Assembly (NCBI GenBank): GCA_050084985.1
Contig: JBITNC010000001.1
Span: 73,780,001-73,844,000, forward strand
Reading direction: 5' to 3'
Origin: Nageia nagi
Lineage: Eukaryota; Pinophyta
DNA: 64,000 nt
Of this stretch, positions 22,900 to 35,361 are shown piece by piece. A program made the translations under genes and the position numbers. Position 1 is the first letter of the stretch. Every line of letters starts with the position of its first letter. The notes beneath the pieces are model-generated. The model saw only the letters and a program-made list of their open reading frames with translations. It made no database searches and was not told the DNA's origin.

Positions 22900-24100
22900 T
22901 TTAGGATCATGTGGGACACTTACTTGTTTAGTAGTAACTAGAATTGGAATATTCCTTGGATACCCCTTTTTAATGCAACATAAACATTTCTATCCATTGA
23001 AATTGTATTTATTACAATCTTTGGAGTTGAAGTATTCTAATTAATTTCATATTTCCCTTGTGTAATAAGGTCCAAAATTACAACTTCTAATGCTTTACAA
23101 AAAATTGTAGAATAACCTCTTCTTTAATGATAAACATAATAAACATTAGAATTACCCATTGAAATACTATCATCTTATTCTTTTCTATATAATGGATGCA
23201 ATAAACCCCTCTTAATCAAATATCTCAAAATAAACTTTGGTTGAATTAGAAATGTACACCTTTTATCTCTTATTGTGGTTGATCTTGTTAATGTAGGGGT
23301 AGGTGTAGGTGTAGGTACATCATCCATATTTATTATCTTTTCCTCCTTTTTGGTGTATATATTATGATTCTCTTTATTGTAATAAGTATGTGCATACTTT
23401 AGATATCATAACTCAAGAAAAACATTTTCTTTTTGTAACAATTCTTTTACCAATACCCCAAATCCAATACTTTGTTAGTTGAAGCATGCAAATTTATAAT
23501 TGAAAAAATAGAATCTTTGAATATACCATAAATTTTATTCTAATCTAACTTTATATGAATATATTACCATAGATTTTTGAATATCTAAATATACTTGTTT
23601 AGGGTTTGATTGCTTCCTTGGCTAGGGCACAAAATTATGAAATAGTTCCTTATTCTTTGATATTATACTTGTATTGATTTATAAATACGTATACCAATGA
23701 ATTGAATGAATTGATAGACTACTCTATAAAATTATAGAATTTTGGATTGCTTCACCTTTCAAATTCCTTGGCAAAAAGTTTGCTATTAATTTCACCTTTG
23801 ATCCCAATTTCAACAAGCACTCCTCCTAAAAGCTAATAAGATGTTGCTTTGGATCTTAATCATCACTAAACATCTTGAACTTGGGGGCCTTATGATCAGG
23901 TGGTAGAGGATATTTATGGATATTATTTGACAATGGTATGGTGAAGATATCCTCATAATCTTCCTCTTTTTATTGGGATCTCTTACTATTCTCAAGATTG
24001 GTTATCATTGAAATAATGTTTTGTATCTATAGCTAACTACGAATTACTACCTGAACCCTATAGTGAAGCTACTTTCTTGGCTAAGTCTTGTACCATCTTG
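22900..24100 (-). pseudogene. gag: Gypsy gag remnant
   Basis: Near 23890-23800 the minus strand reads APKFKMFSDD, then DPKQHLISF and EECLLKLG, then NFLPRNLKGEA, the standard plant gypsy gag opening (FNGxGDPxxHLxxF). Several stops and frameshifts occur. Near 23040-23100 a weak nucleocapsid-side segment follows. Confidence 0.7.
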
Positions 24101-24230
24101 GCCAACTATATTATAGTTTGTTCCATTTTTCACATTGATAATAGTGCAAAAATAATCTTTGAATGTTTTAAACAATGTTAATTCTTCACAAAAATATCAT
24201 AATATCTCATCAGTAGGGCAAGATGGATCA

Positions 24231-24248
24231 AAATAGTTGGGTTCACCA
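24231..24248 (-). other. Primer-binding site of the gypsy derivative
   Basis: Minus-strand TGGTGAACCCAACTATTT begins three bases inside the LTR boundary. It resembles the TGGTGAGCC start in the gag-only element, so the two may use related primers. Confidence 0.55.
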
Positions 24249-24251
24249 AAA

Positions 24252-24852
24252 TGTATACAAAAAATAATGTATACACAATAAATTGAAGCATTATTTTTTT
24301 AAAATATAATATTGAAGCATATATCATAAATATAACATCTTTATGAACATGATAAATGAAATGTCTTCATCAGGTTCATATCTATATGACATAATAGAAA
24401 TCATACATCAATTGTAATAACATACCATAAAAAATGAATACCATTAATAGCCTTGGAGAAGCACACTGTTAATAGCCTAAAATATGTAGATCTATAAGAA
24501 AAAATTGAAGTGCATGAAATAATATGAATGTCACAATAAATCTAATAATGGATGGTGTTATGAAACACCTTTTTTAATTGGATCAAATGATATTGCATGT
24601 TCTAATCTTTTCCTTGGGCTATTCCTCTCATCTCCCCTTATATTGCCTTTTTATATTCTTTTATAGCATTGTTTTGATCCTCTTTGATTCTTTGGATCAT
24701 TGCATATTACATTGTTTATGGTATCTTTCTTGAAATTTGACACCTCTTATATTATACAATGGTCCATTACATTAATTACATTACCTTGGGTATATTTTGA
24801 CCCTTTTTATAATAAATATTCCTTAATGCTATAAAATGAATTATTTAATACA
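24252..24852 (-). repeat. 5' LTR of the gypsy derivative
   Basis: Runs TGTATACAAA to TTTAATACA, about 601 bp. A minus-strand TATA box (ATATAAAAAGG, about 24646-24656) stands in a suitable place. The left end is set by the primer-binding site. The right end is inferred from where copia RNase H text stops, so it is less sure. Confidence 0.6.
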
Positions 24853-25300
24853 AGAAAATTCATTTTTAAGCATCTCTAAAAGGGCATATGAATCTCAATA
24901 TACTTGATATACTGATGCTCAACAAGATTGTAAGAAATATGAATAACACTATAGTTATCAAACCAAAGTAGTATAGGTTGATCCAGGGTGAAATCAAACT
25001 CTAGTAATAACTATTGAAGCCAAAGAAAATTCTTACTAGATGTAATTATTACCTTCTATCTCTATATATAATAATACAATAACTTGTTGCTTCTTGCATG
25101 GCCAAGAAATAAGAGAAAGTATAATATAAAACTAAAGGTGGAATATGTATCATTAATTAAGTTTACCAAATCTAAATCATTGTATCCCACTAACTCTATG
25201 GAACCTCATTTATAGAATAAATCAAATTCTATGGTGCCTCTTAGATATTGAAGAATATGCTTGGTTTCCTACCAATTACTATCATGAGGATTCTAAGAGA
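24853..25300 (-). pseudogene. Copia RNase H remnant
   Basis: Minus-strand text includes LLWFDNYSVIHISYNLVEHQ, then KYIEIHMPF, matching the copia RNase H block with its D-N-x-[SA] and KHIEI motifs. It ends at LKMNFLVL where the gypsy LTR begins. Confidence 0.75.
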
Positions 25301-25449
25301 GCTGAAATATCAACCTTAGAACATAGGAGATGTTAAACAAGTATGAGTAAGGTACAAAAGACTCTGCATAATTGGAAATATAAAGTAGCATAAAAAAGAG
25401 GTGATGTATAATAGGAAGTCAAAGTAACAACATATTAGAATGGTATAGG

Positions 25450-26460
25450 ATATGATTTACATTCATATATATAAAAGTATCAAAGAAGATATAGTATATA
25501 CTTTTGTTAACATAATGATATCCTTGAGTGTATATTTATTAATATAAAATCTATGAAAGTTGTGAGCTAGTTCAAAATCAAACATCTCATATCTCTCTAA
25601 AAGAGAATAGAGAATAGTATAAATATGAGAGGAGCAGATTTCAATAAGAAGTAAATCATCAATATATAGAACAAAAATTATGATGTCCTCTCTATATATC
25701 TTAGTATAAATTGTATTATCTGAGTGAAATTGAAAAGAGCTAGTAGAAAGAAGCAAGAAATCCATCTTCTCATACCAAGCCCATAGAGCCTATTTCAAAT
25801 CATAAAGTAGCTTTTTTAGTCTATAAATAAGAAATGAATCCTTAATGAAAGTAGTCGGTTGTTCCATATAGATATATTCTTATAAACTACCTTGTAAAAA
25901 TGCACTCTTCATATCCATATTAAAAATAGACTAACTCTAAAGTGTAGCAAGTGTAAGTACAATTTAAACCTAATTCATCTTGGTAACATGGGAAAAGGTA
26001 TTAGAGTAATCAATACCTACAAGTTGAGAAAAATCCTTAGCCACTAAATAAGCCTTGTAATTTTCAAATTTCACCCTTTAAGAAGAGAACTAAGATCCCA
26101 AGTATGATTATTCATCAAAGAAATATAATTAATATCCATAGCATCATCCCATTCCTATATCTCATGAACCTATGTAAAATACTATTGATAACTCAAAACT
26201 AACTAAAAATAAGGCAAGTGTTGGTAAAATTAGCATGTATAATAGGTTGAAGATATTCAATAAAAGGAGGTTACTCCATAATAGTAGTATGTTCCTATAT
26301 AGGCATGGTGGTAGCTTGAGAAACATCCTAAATAGGTTGTATATGATACTAAAAAATAGGTGTTGTATGAACTTGATCAAGGGATGGAGGATCCTAATTA
26401 AAATTATCCTCAGTCATATCAACCATGGGAAATAAATCTAGTGAAGAAGAATAAGATGAT
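25450..26460 (-). pseudogene. Copia reverse transcriptase remnant
   Basis: The open stretch 25765-25463 reads IYTKIYREDIIIFVLYIDDL, with the polymerase motif YIDD at 25655-25666 in place of the usual YVDD. It is followed by RYEMFDFELAHNFHRFYI, as in copia. Upstream fragments in other frames continue to about 26460. Confidence 0.85.
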
Positions 26461-26599
26461 AAAGTATAAGGTGAAGAATCATGAGGAAAAAGATTCTCAT
26501 AAAACTAATCATGTCTATGGAAAAATACATCATGAGTACAAGGATTAACAAGTTTATAAGCCTTCATATCCTCATAATAGAAAATAAAAATGAGTGTCT

Positions 26600-27300
26600 T
26601 ACCCTTACTATCTAAATTATTATTATTATTTTTTAGAATATGTTCCTAAGCATGACTCCCAAAAACTAAAAAATGAGACATCAAGCCTAGTCTTAAATCA
26701 ATCCTCCCCATGAGTCATATGATCAAGAGCTTTATGGGGTGCATGATTTTGAATATAATTCATGTAATTAACAAAATTATCTTGGAAACCAAGTGGTAAA
26801 TATATAGAATGTGTCATGCAATCAAACATCTAATTCAAATTACAATTATTCCACTCCAATACAAAATTTAGCTATGGTATAAGATGGGCATAATGTTGAT
26901 TAACTATCCCATGTGTAGCTTTTAAATCTAAAAACTCAATACTAAAGTACTCCTTCCCATTGTCTATGTGAAGCTTTTTAATGGATGAAGAAGCCTAATT
27001 TTCAACCAAAGCTTTAAAAATTTAAAATGATAGAAAACATCACTTTTGTACTTGAGAAAATATATCAAGGTATGTATTGAAAAATCATCTATGAAGGTCA
27101 ATTCATATATAGATCCTCTAAAAGAGGGTGTTGGGAAGACTATCAAATCACAATGAACCAACTCGAAGGGGGAAGATGCTCTATGGGCCTTACCTTTGGG
27201 AAAATGATCTTAGTGTTATTTTCTAAGTGTATAACCAAGAAACACATCATCAAGATAAGAGACCTTAAGAAACCTAAAAGCCATATCATTAGTGCTCAAC
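26600..27300 (-). pseudogene. Copia integrase remnant
   Basis: The stretch 27161-26964 reads VHCDLIVFPTPSFRGSIYEL then TFIDDFS, the first catalytic Asp region of copia integrase. Downstream frames include a DNGKEY-like block and a HKALDHMTH-like tail. Confidence 0.82.
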
Positions 27301-27749
27301 TAACTCAAATACTCTCTCATGCCAAAGTTTTCTCTAAAAATATCAATATGAAATAAGATATGTACTAAAAAAGTATCAAAACCCTTAAAGAAAATACAAT
27401 CATGTTGATAATGATAAATATTTCATTGAGAAATAAGTGAATCTTATTCCTTTAGACTTCTAATTACTACTCTATGAGGTGTAAACAAGATAGTTTTTCT
27501 TATGCCTAAAGTGCATATATAATAAATAGAAAGAAGACTTTCCAAAATGTTGAAAAAATAAAGGGAATTATTAGTATAACCACCATCAACAAAAATATAT
27601 CCTTTCCCTTAGATAGGAATGAAAGATGAATCTCCAACTCCAACTTAAATACTCGATGTGGAACTTGAATAAAGAAAGGTAAAGGACTCCTTAGAAGAAT
27701 TCATATGGTGAGTAGCTTCTAAATACAAAACCCAAGTGTGAAAGCAAGA

Positions 27750-28700
27750 CTTAGTAGACTTTATTTGAATATTTAATACCTTACAATTTTCTTTTTTAGC
27801 ATTAATATTATTATTTTTCATGGCTTCCTCTAAATCTTGTAATTTCTTCCAACATTTATTTGTTGCATGACCACTTTTCCCAAAATTGGTGCAAGTGTTA
27901 TTACACTTCTCCTTTTGCTTAGAAGGCTCTTTAGACTTAGAATCCTTTGGACCTGATTAAAAAAGGATAGGATGTGGATTTATATTTAGATTTGGATTTC
28001 CCTTTTCCTTTTGAATTTGGTGTAACTAATGCTTTTGATAAAGAGATGGGTGATTGAAGAGTGGAGAGTTTTTCTTCTTCTCAATTGAGTCACTCACAAA
28101 ACATTTCTAAACTAGGAAATGTGAAATTTTTTCCATGTGCATCCATAATGGATATAAATATGGATGTAAAAGTTTGAAAAAGTATCCTTAGATTTGATAA
28201 AATAAGATACATACATGCCTTATCATCTTTCTTTTTACCACTACCCTTTAATTGTGTTAGGAGCTCCTTTAATTTAGTGAGATAATCAATAATTATAGGA
28301 AAATTATTTAGGCGAAAGTGTTTTGAATTTTGATTTGAGCTGCATGGATGTTATATGTAAAAATTACTAAATATCTCTCCCAAATGATCCCAACTCTCAA
28401 AAGGGGTTTTACATTAATATAAATGAAACCAAATACTTTTACTTACATTCATACTAATTTGACCCATTGCCTTAGACATTTTACCTTTATGAAAAAAAAA
28501 AATCATATTTCTTTTTGAATTAAGATTGTGTTTCTCCAAGTAAGTGAGATAGGCCTTTTTGTATAAGTAAATTAACCATTCTTGGTTTCAATGTATTATA
28601 GTTGTATAGTGGGAGTGGTTCTATTGTTATTGTAGGATTCATGTTTGCAAAGATTAATATATTGAGCCAAGCAACACAAGAGGTGCAAAACTTCCCACCA
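27750..28700 (-). pseudogene. gag: Copia gag remnant
   Basis: Minus-strand 28660-28520 reads YNYNTLKPRMVNLLIQKG, then LSHLLGETQS, the YxxWKxRM-type opening of copia gag. Near 27900-27800 a knuckle-like FGKSGHATNKCWKKLQDLEE is seen. Frameshifts and stops separate them. Confidence 0.72.
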
Positions 28701-28905
28701 ACACCAAGCAATCCCCCACCCACAAATTTTTATCTAAAAGTACCACCTCAAAATAATTTCATCCAAGATTATAATCATATTCATTAAAATATCTCATATT
28801 TTTCTCTACAACAAAAAAAATGGTACCCTAAGTGGTGTTTGTATGCCCAAGATATAGAATTAATTAAATTAAAGGAAAATAAAATATTTAATGAGACTAA
28901 AAAAT

Positions 28906-28940
28906 AATATTTATTTAATTTTTAAAATTAAATAAATATT
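28906..28940. repeat. Perfect 17-bp-arm AT palindrome
   Basis: AATATTTATTTAATTTT, one T, then its exact reverse complement. It could extrude as a hairpin, and no flanking element is recognised. Confidence 0.85.
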
Positions 28941-29232
28941 TTTTTAATAATTAGAAAGGACCTAAATTTTAAGGTTTTAATTAATTGAAATCTCTACAAC
29001 AATGTGTACGACATCAAGGTAAAGTCAAAGGGGTTATATGATTCATTGTAGGAAAGAGAGGGAAATATTATACAAGGAATTGTTATGTAAGATTCTATGG
29101 AGTACAAAAGGAACAAAAAATAATAGTTTCACCAAATAAAATCACCTTCCTAAATACCTCAACATCTCTAAAAAAGGCACCAAATCATGAAGATCAAAAT
29201 CCTTTGAGAGAAAATTATAAGATTAGAATTGT

Positions 29233-29288
29233 ATATGAGGTAAATGAAAATTAGGTTTACATATGAGGTAAATGCAAATTAGGTTTAT
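29233..29288. repeat. 28-bp tandem duplication
   Basis: ATATGAGGTAAATGAAAATT... at 29233 is repeated at 29261 with two mismatches. Confidence 0.85.
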
Positions 29289-29749
29289 AGACTATTCAAA
29301 ATGGTCCTCCCAAGGATGAGGTTGTATGGTTACTCTACTAGGATCTAAGCATTATGAGTTTCACACATCATAGTAAGAATATGCACTTGAAGACTATTTG
29401 TTCTCTAATGATGTAGGGACTTAGCTTCTAAAATCTTATTGATTATTCTCCCTATTTTATTTGTGAAGCTTTTTAATCCCTGATGATTCTAAAAAGTTTT
29501 TTATAAATTTTGGTTCTTTTAAATTTTTAAATTTTTTAAATTCTTCATTAGTTCAAGTTAATTTTTTTCTAACTTGACCTCTTTCTTATATTCTTATATT
29601 TTACCATTGCTCTCATATTTCTTGGAATTTGATTATTTTAGTCTATTCATATTCCTTGAAGTAAAGAATAACTTGTCATGCTCAATTATATATTCAATTG
29701 CCTAATTAAAATCAGTAAGTTCACAATAATTAATATTGTAAGATAAATT

Positions 29750-29845
29750 AGGTCCTAATAATTCATTAATATACACATATTAAAGGGATTTATAAGAAAA
29801 AATAGGTCCTAAAGAATTCATAAATATACACATATTATAGGGATC
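29750..29845. repeat. 54-bp tandem duplication
   Basis: AGGTCCTAATAATTCAT at 29750 returns as AGGTCCTAAAGAATTCAT at 29804. Both are followed by ATACACATATTA and AGGGAT. Confidence 0.8.
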
Positions 29846-30733
29846 AAGTAGTCTTAAATTAGTGGAAATTTGTCTATGTAATATGGAAAATCAATCTACA
29901 AATTAACAACTAGTTCTTTTTTTCCTTTCTTAATATGTGATAACTCACTAATCAATTATGTACCAATATCATTTCATTTATATCTAGTGATAAAGACCAT
30001 ATTCATACCATTATATGAGGTGATTGATCCAAATCAAAAGGAATTCAATTAGCAACTTCTTTAGTTAATGATCTATCAAAAAATCCAATTGTTATATCTT
30101 CATTCTCTTCATCAATTATAACATAAGAAATGGTATTCTTAATTTTAATTCTTGTTGTATCTCCTACTAGGTTAAGAATATTAGCATTTAACCTTTATGA
30201 TAAATTTACATAAGTTTAATCTTGTTGTTGTTGATTAGCCATTATTGGAATAATAGTTTAAAGAATGGAAGATTGAAAAGTAGTGAATTGGGAGTAAATA
30301 TTATTCAAATAATCTATTAAAGTTCAATTTTAGTTCCTTTAGGTGATATAGTTTTAATAGGTAAAGGAGTTGCAACAACCTAATTTTATTCTTGGTCTAA
30401 AGACATTTTTAGAAATTTAAGGTTAATAAACATATTGTATATTCATTGAATTAATGTTACATAGACACAAAAGAGAATATCTAAAAACTTAAGCTCTAAA
30501 AATATTACAAGAACAAGAAATATTGATGCCCTATAATGGCATCCATCTCAAGGGGAAAGATGCCCCCCAACTAAAACCTCCTATAAGGAGGAACTCAAGA
30601 AATAAACCCCTCTCTCTACCTATAGCTATCCCTCAAATGGGAAAAGGAGAGTATTCAAAACCTCCACCATGGATAAAAAACTAAAGTTGTATAACTTATT
30701 GCTATAAAATTATCCCCTATTTTCAAAATTAAC

Positions 30734-31400
30734 ATGGAGAACATCAAATCAAGGATTGCCAATTTGGAATCTAAAGCCCTAATATATTATTTCCTAGGCA
30801 TTTTCCCATAACTCTCTATAACTAAAGCATGAGAGTATAGGAAATAGAGAAAATATGACCAGGTAAATATTAATAATTTCTCTCATGGTTACTATCTAGC
30901 CTACTTTGAATCTGAAGAAGATAGAGATCTAGTGTTTCAAGGTGGTCCTTTGTTTCCTAGGAAAGATTGGCTTATTTATGAAGCCTTAGTACACCAATTT
31001 TAATTTAAGTGTATAACTCCCCTCCTTTGCTCTTATCTCGATGAAGTTGTTTAATATTACATTAGAATTATGGAAGGAATTAGTCTATGAAGGTATTGGT
31101 AACAAACACTCTAGGCTTATTTGTGGGAGCTTCATATGGGACTCAAATCTTTATCCATATGAACTATTTTTGCATCTATGTTTACATTGTTCTGGATAAC
31201 CTTTACCTATAAATATGATAATCCAATATGATGCCTCTTTTGAATATGTGGTTCATCCAATAGACTATGATAACCTCCCCTTTTATTACCAAATTTTCTA
31301 TGAATATGATCATCTTACTAGAAACTACCCTCATGCTCCTCTGTAGACCTTTCCCTACAAGTTGATCTATATTCCTTCTAAATCCTAAGTAAATACAAAC
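30734..31400 (+). pseudogene. LINE ORF1 (DUF4283-like RNA-binding protein)
   Basis: The frame from the ATG at 30734 reads MENIKSRIANLESKALIYYF. At 30908-30955 it has ESEEDRDLVFQGGPLF, matching the DUF4283 motif in plant L1 ORF1 (SEEDRDRVLxGGPWF). A later frame reads LWKELVYEGIGNKHSRLI, also as in that domain. Stops and at least one shift break it. Confidence 0.7.
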
Positions 31401-31966
31401 AAACATGCTCTCAATTTAACCCCAAATAGAACCCCCAAAGCCATAATCAATTTCAAATATTTTAGGATATGGAGAAAATCTAAATCCCTTTTCTAGTTGT
31501 TAATTAGGCCTCTGTGCATGATGTAGAGCTTACCCCAAGCATTTCTAATCCTTACTCCCCCTAATATGAATCCTCACTACCCCCTACCCTTCCTTAGTTT
31601 ATCATTCAATGGAAGGCATTGTGATGCCTTATGATCCTTCTATAATGGTGGAGTTAGAATAATAAAACCTAAATATGAACATTCTCATGGAAGAACCATT
31701 GGATAAATAAAATATCATAGCCCTAAAAAAAAGATCAATTATATAAACCCCTAGTATATCCTTAGAACCAAAAATCATAAAATAAACTATAAAACTAAGT
31801 CCTAATATACTTAAGGCTTCTATAGATTACCGTCATAAGAAAAGAAAAAAATTACCCCATAAGAAAAGATAAAAATTACACTCATAAGAATTCTTTGATA
31901 ACAAAGGTGAAGGTTATCAATCACATTTGGAATCCCTATAAGAGTCTAAAAAAGAAAATAATCATC

Positions 31967-34501
31967 ATGAAGATACAATCTTATAATATCCAAGGTTTCA
32001 ATCCCTTACAAAAATCTAAAAAATACATACATTTGTCAATATAGAAAAACCAACACTCCTTTGCATTCAAGAATTCAAACTCTTTGAAATAGAAGTTGAA
32101 GGTATTGAAAGTAAATTTTGATCTAAACATCAATTTTTGTTGGACCTACAAGTAAAATTCCTAAAAATAGGCTTTATTTTTCACTTAATAAATATTCATG
32201 GCACATAGAGCATCAACATGCAATATAGGAATAACTCATCCAATGGTCCTATTCTCATACATAGACTCCATGTATATTCTTCAGTGATCTCAATTCCATT
32301 AGAAATATTGACAAAAAAGGAGGCATAAGAAAATTAAATAAATTCTCATCACCTTTGAATGATTTTATAAAGTTCATATAACTAAATGAACCCTTCTTCT
32401 CTAAGGGTTGGTTCACCTTGATAAATAAAAGATACCCATAATGACATATCATGGAACACTTAGATAACTTCCTAGTTTTTGAATATTAGCTTGCAAAAGG
32501 TATCCTCCCATAACATAAAGTTCTTCCTTATGGAGATTTGGATCATTGGCCTATTATTTTTATCCTTCCAATTTCTACATGAACTCATAGACCACCATTT
32601 AGGTTTGAGAAAATGTGGCTTCAACATGAGGATTTGGATCACCTTATTGAAGAATGGTGGCAAGAAGAAAAAGGGATTTATAGCAATAAAATATTTCAAT
32701 TTTCTACCAAACATTTCAAATTAAAATTTCAACTATAGATTTGGAATAAGGAGCACTTTGACATTCTATAGGATACACAAGAGTATCTAAAGCAACAAAT
32801 GTTCAAGATCGAATAAGAACTCTAGCTCAACCAAGACCCCTTCCTTCTTACTCAAGAGAAACAAGTCCTCAAATATCTTAATGATATTTATTTGAAAGAA
32901 GAGATTTTCTAGAAACCAAAATCTAGAACTAGTTGGTTATAGGTAGGTGAAAAAAATAACAAATTTTTTAATATTACAACCATTTCCCAACATGTCCAAA
33001 ATAGAATTTTATCTCTTGGTACCACCAAGGTTCAATCCTTACCCAACTCAAAATAAATTGATAACCACATCACTTCTTTATATACTTCCTTACTTATTGA
33101 AGAAGATGTAGATATAAGGGAGGCCTAATAATAGTTCTTAAACTTCACCCCAAGATTGGTCTCTCCAACCTATAATTTTATGCTCATCGATCAAATTTCT
33201 AAGAATAAAATAAAAAATGCTCTTTTCCAAATAGAACCCTATGGAGCCCTAGGAATTGATAGTTTTCCTCTAGGTTTCCTTTGGAATTTTTGGTATCTCC
33301 TTAAGGATGTCATTATTGGGATGGCAAGAGAGTCCTTTTCCTCCAAGAAAATTCTTAACAAACTAAACCATAAATTCCTTGTTCTTATCCTCAAATATGA
33401 AATTGCTAAGGCTATTGATTCATTCATACCAATATCAATGTGAAAATCTATCTACAAAATCATAAATAAAGTGGTAACCAATAGATTCAAGCAAATTCTG
33501 CATGATATTATTATAAAAGAAAAAAATCCTTTTTTTGAAAGATCACCAATTGTTTGATGCAATAAAAAATATTTATGAGTTACTTTATTCCCTCACAATT
33601 ATATAATTAAAAGGGAAGTTTTCTAAATATTGACATGAATAAGGTTTTTTATCAAGTAAATTGGAGCTTTTTGAAATAGTTTCTTGAAAAAATTGCATTT
33701 GATCATGGTTGGATAAATTGGGTCCCTTCCCTCTTCAGTTCATAATATTTCTCCATCTTGATAAATAGTTGCAAAAAATGATTCTTTAAAATTATAAGAG
33801 GGATTAGATAGGGAGATCCCTTATTACCTTATTTTTTCATTATAGTTGTTTATTCTCTCAATTGAGACCTTTCTCACCTTTAATCCAAGGGTCTCCTAAA
33901 AGGCCTATCCATAAATGATTCATGCAAGATAATCACCCACTCTTAATTTATAGATGACACACTTATCACTTCTCAACCCTTAGTATTTAAAATCCTCAAA
34001 CTAAAAGATCTCCTTCACCAATATGAACTAGCATCTAGGAAGGTCATAAACCTTACCAAATACAACTTATTTGGGTTCCATCTTTTTGATCCCCAACTCA
34101 AATTTAATCCATATTGGCATTTATGAGTATTGGCACATACCCTAGTAAATATCCAAGTATGCCCATTGCTCTAGGTGAAAATATAGGTGATTTTTGGGAA
34201 CACATCATATGCAAAATCAAAATAAAGCTTGAATCTTGGAAAGCTAAATGGTTTTATTCTCCAAGTAGATTGATAAAAATCAAAGCTATTTTTAGTACCA
34301 TTCCTATATTTTGAATATGTACCTTCTATATACCATCTAGTATCATTAGTAAGTTTCAGAAACATATGTGGAATTTTCTTTAGAATGGGGTTTCAAAAGA
34401 CAAAAATATGCACCAAGTGAAATAGGGAAAAATCTACTCAAAAACAAAACATAGGAGATATCAAGATTAGTAGACTCATATACATGAACATATTTATGAT
34501 A
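31967..34501 (+). pseudogene. LINE ORF2: endonuclease and reverse transcriptase
   Basis: The ATG at 31967 opens MKIQSYNIQGFNPLQKSKK, the first motif of the AP-type endonuclease (SWNxRGL...). The open stretch 33156-33443 holds the start of the polymerase domain (GALGIDSFPLGFLWNFW, LVLILK, IDSFIPISM; family form APGIDGFP and IDDFRPISL). At 33800-33823 is the GIR-x-GDPL motif, with the x codon now TAG where the family has Gln. FIDD at 33947-33958 stands for the usual FADD. The 34114-34314 stretch (LESWKAKWFYSPSRLIKIKA) is the conserved ORF2 C-terminal segment. It breaks off at the next element. Confidence 0.85.
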
Positions 34502-34991
34502 TGCAAGATTCTTTCAAGAGACCAAAATAGATCTCCAAATATTAATTCACACACACAAGTAAATTAAAGGAAGAATAAAATTCATAATAAGAATTCTTTA
34601 TTCTTTTGAATCTACACTAACTCCTCAATAGGATTATAATAAGCTTTTTATAAAACATCTCTTTCTTTCTTTTTAATTTTAAGAAATCCTAAAACATGGC
34701 TAAGATGAGGCTCAAAATGGAACCATGTATCCATTATTCAATGCATACAATTATTCTAAAAATATAAAACTAAAAATAGAACTAAAATTAAAAGTAAATT
34801 TTGTGTTGTATGATGAATGTTTCATACTTCATAATTGTCTCCTATAGGAGACATCACAAATATATAGATTTTAAAAATACTACTTGATCTAAAAAATTAT
34901 AGGCTCAAAATGATATCCAAATTAAAATTTATACCTTGCAAAAGTTGAAACATTATTTTGTTACATAAATAAAGTGTAACTAGATATTACA
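34502..34991 (-). repeat. 3' LTR of the small element
   Basis: TGCAAGATTC to GATATTACA, 490 bp. Its first 150 bp match 36022-36172, for example AAGGAAGAATAAAATTCATA in both. Confidence 0.72.
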
Positions 34992-35013
34992 GGAGCATCA
35001 TTCTCCTTTAGTT
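34992..35013 (-). other. Polypurine tract of the small element
   Basis: Minus strand AACTAAAGGAGAATGATGC just before the LTR. Modest purine richness. Confidence 0.45.
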
Positions 35014-35361
35014 GAAAAGAACTCAACCCCTAAGTTTTGCTGATCTTAGAAGTTTAAAATATCCATGAATAAAACCCCTTTATGTTAAACATTTTTCTTT
35101 TCCAATTAGCCTTGTACTCTTCTCTCTATATCTTGGATTCTAGAATCCATTTATAATCCTCCTCATTTGCTAAGCTTCTACCTTTCTTTATCTTTTCCAT
35201 ATTTTGGAAAAATAATTTATTGAATCCCATGAATTAAATTCATCCCAAAAGTATGTTACACTCTCATATTCCTCATCAAAAAATTTTTGGATAAAAAACT
35301 CATCATAATTTTGTGCATCAAAATAATTATCCATGTGCTCCACATCTATTTTTAGAATAAA

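Larger units (their letters stand above)
21600..24852 (-). mobile_element. Gypsy deletion derivative: LTR, gag, protease joined to integrase
   Basis: A minus-strand element bounded on the right by a recognisable 5' LTR and primer-binding site. Coding order is gag (about 24000-22900), a short protease trace and then the integrase core and C-terminus (about 22500-21690). Reverse transcriptase and RNase H, normally between protease and integrase, are absent: the frame passes from a protease-like IDSGLDINLFS directly to an integrase-like GHKFNTIATNFTTKWVE within about 200 bp. The integrase C-terminal text (EEAKKARLQQLEAFEEKR, then KRAFGKKIKPKEFRI) suggests the Tat/Athila side of Ty3/gypsy. No left LTR is found. 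Confidence 0.75.
24853..28700 (-). mobile_element. Ty1/copia polyprotein relic
   Basis: A minus-strand copia body in the order gag, protease region, integrase, reverse transcriptase, RNase H. No LTR is visible on the right, and on the left RNase H stops abruptly at the gypsy LTR, so the element is truncated at both ends. Frames are short and many stops are present. Confidence 0.8.
28950..30410 (-). mobile_element. Possible gypsy gag/protease relic
   Basis: On the minus strand an ATG at about 30402 opens MSLDQE, and fragments follow (TIGFFDRSLTKEVAN near 30050, a Lys/Glu-rich segment near 29600). Near 29310 PYNLILGRTILNSL resembles the YxxILGRPWL end of retroelement proteases. Frames shift repeatedly. 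It is an old and uncertain relic, and a different family (including a pararetrovirus-like one) cannot be excluded. Confidence 0.35.
30530..34501 (+). mobile_element. L1-type LINE, degraded
   Basis: A non-LTR retrotransposon on the plus strand with ORF1 (DUF4283-like), ORF2 endonuclease and reverse transcriptase in the usual order. The 3' end, with any poly(A) tail, is missing, because the LTR element at 34502 follows in the middle of the ORF2 C-terminal text. Stops are frequent. It is the type of element that would mobilise SINEs such as the one at 16699. Confidence 0.85.
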
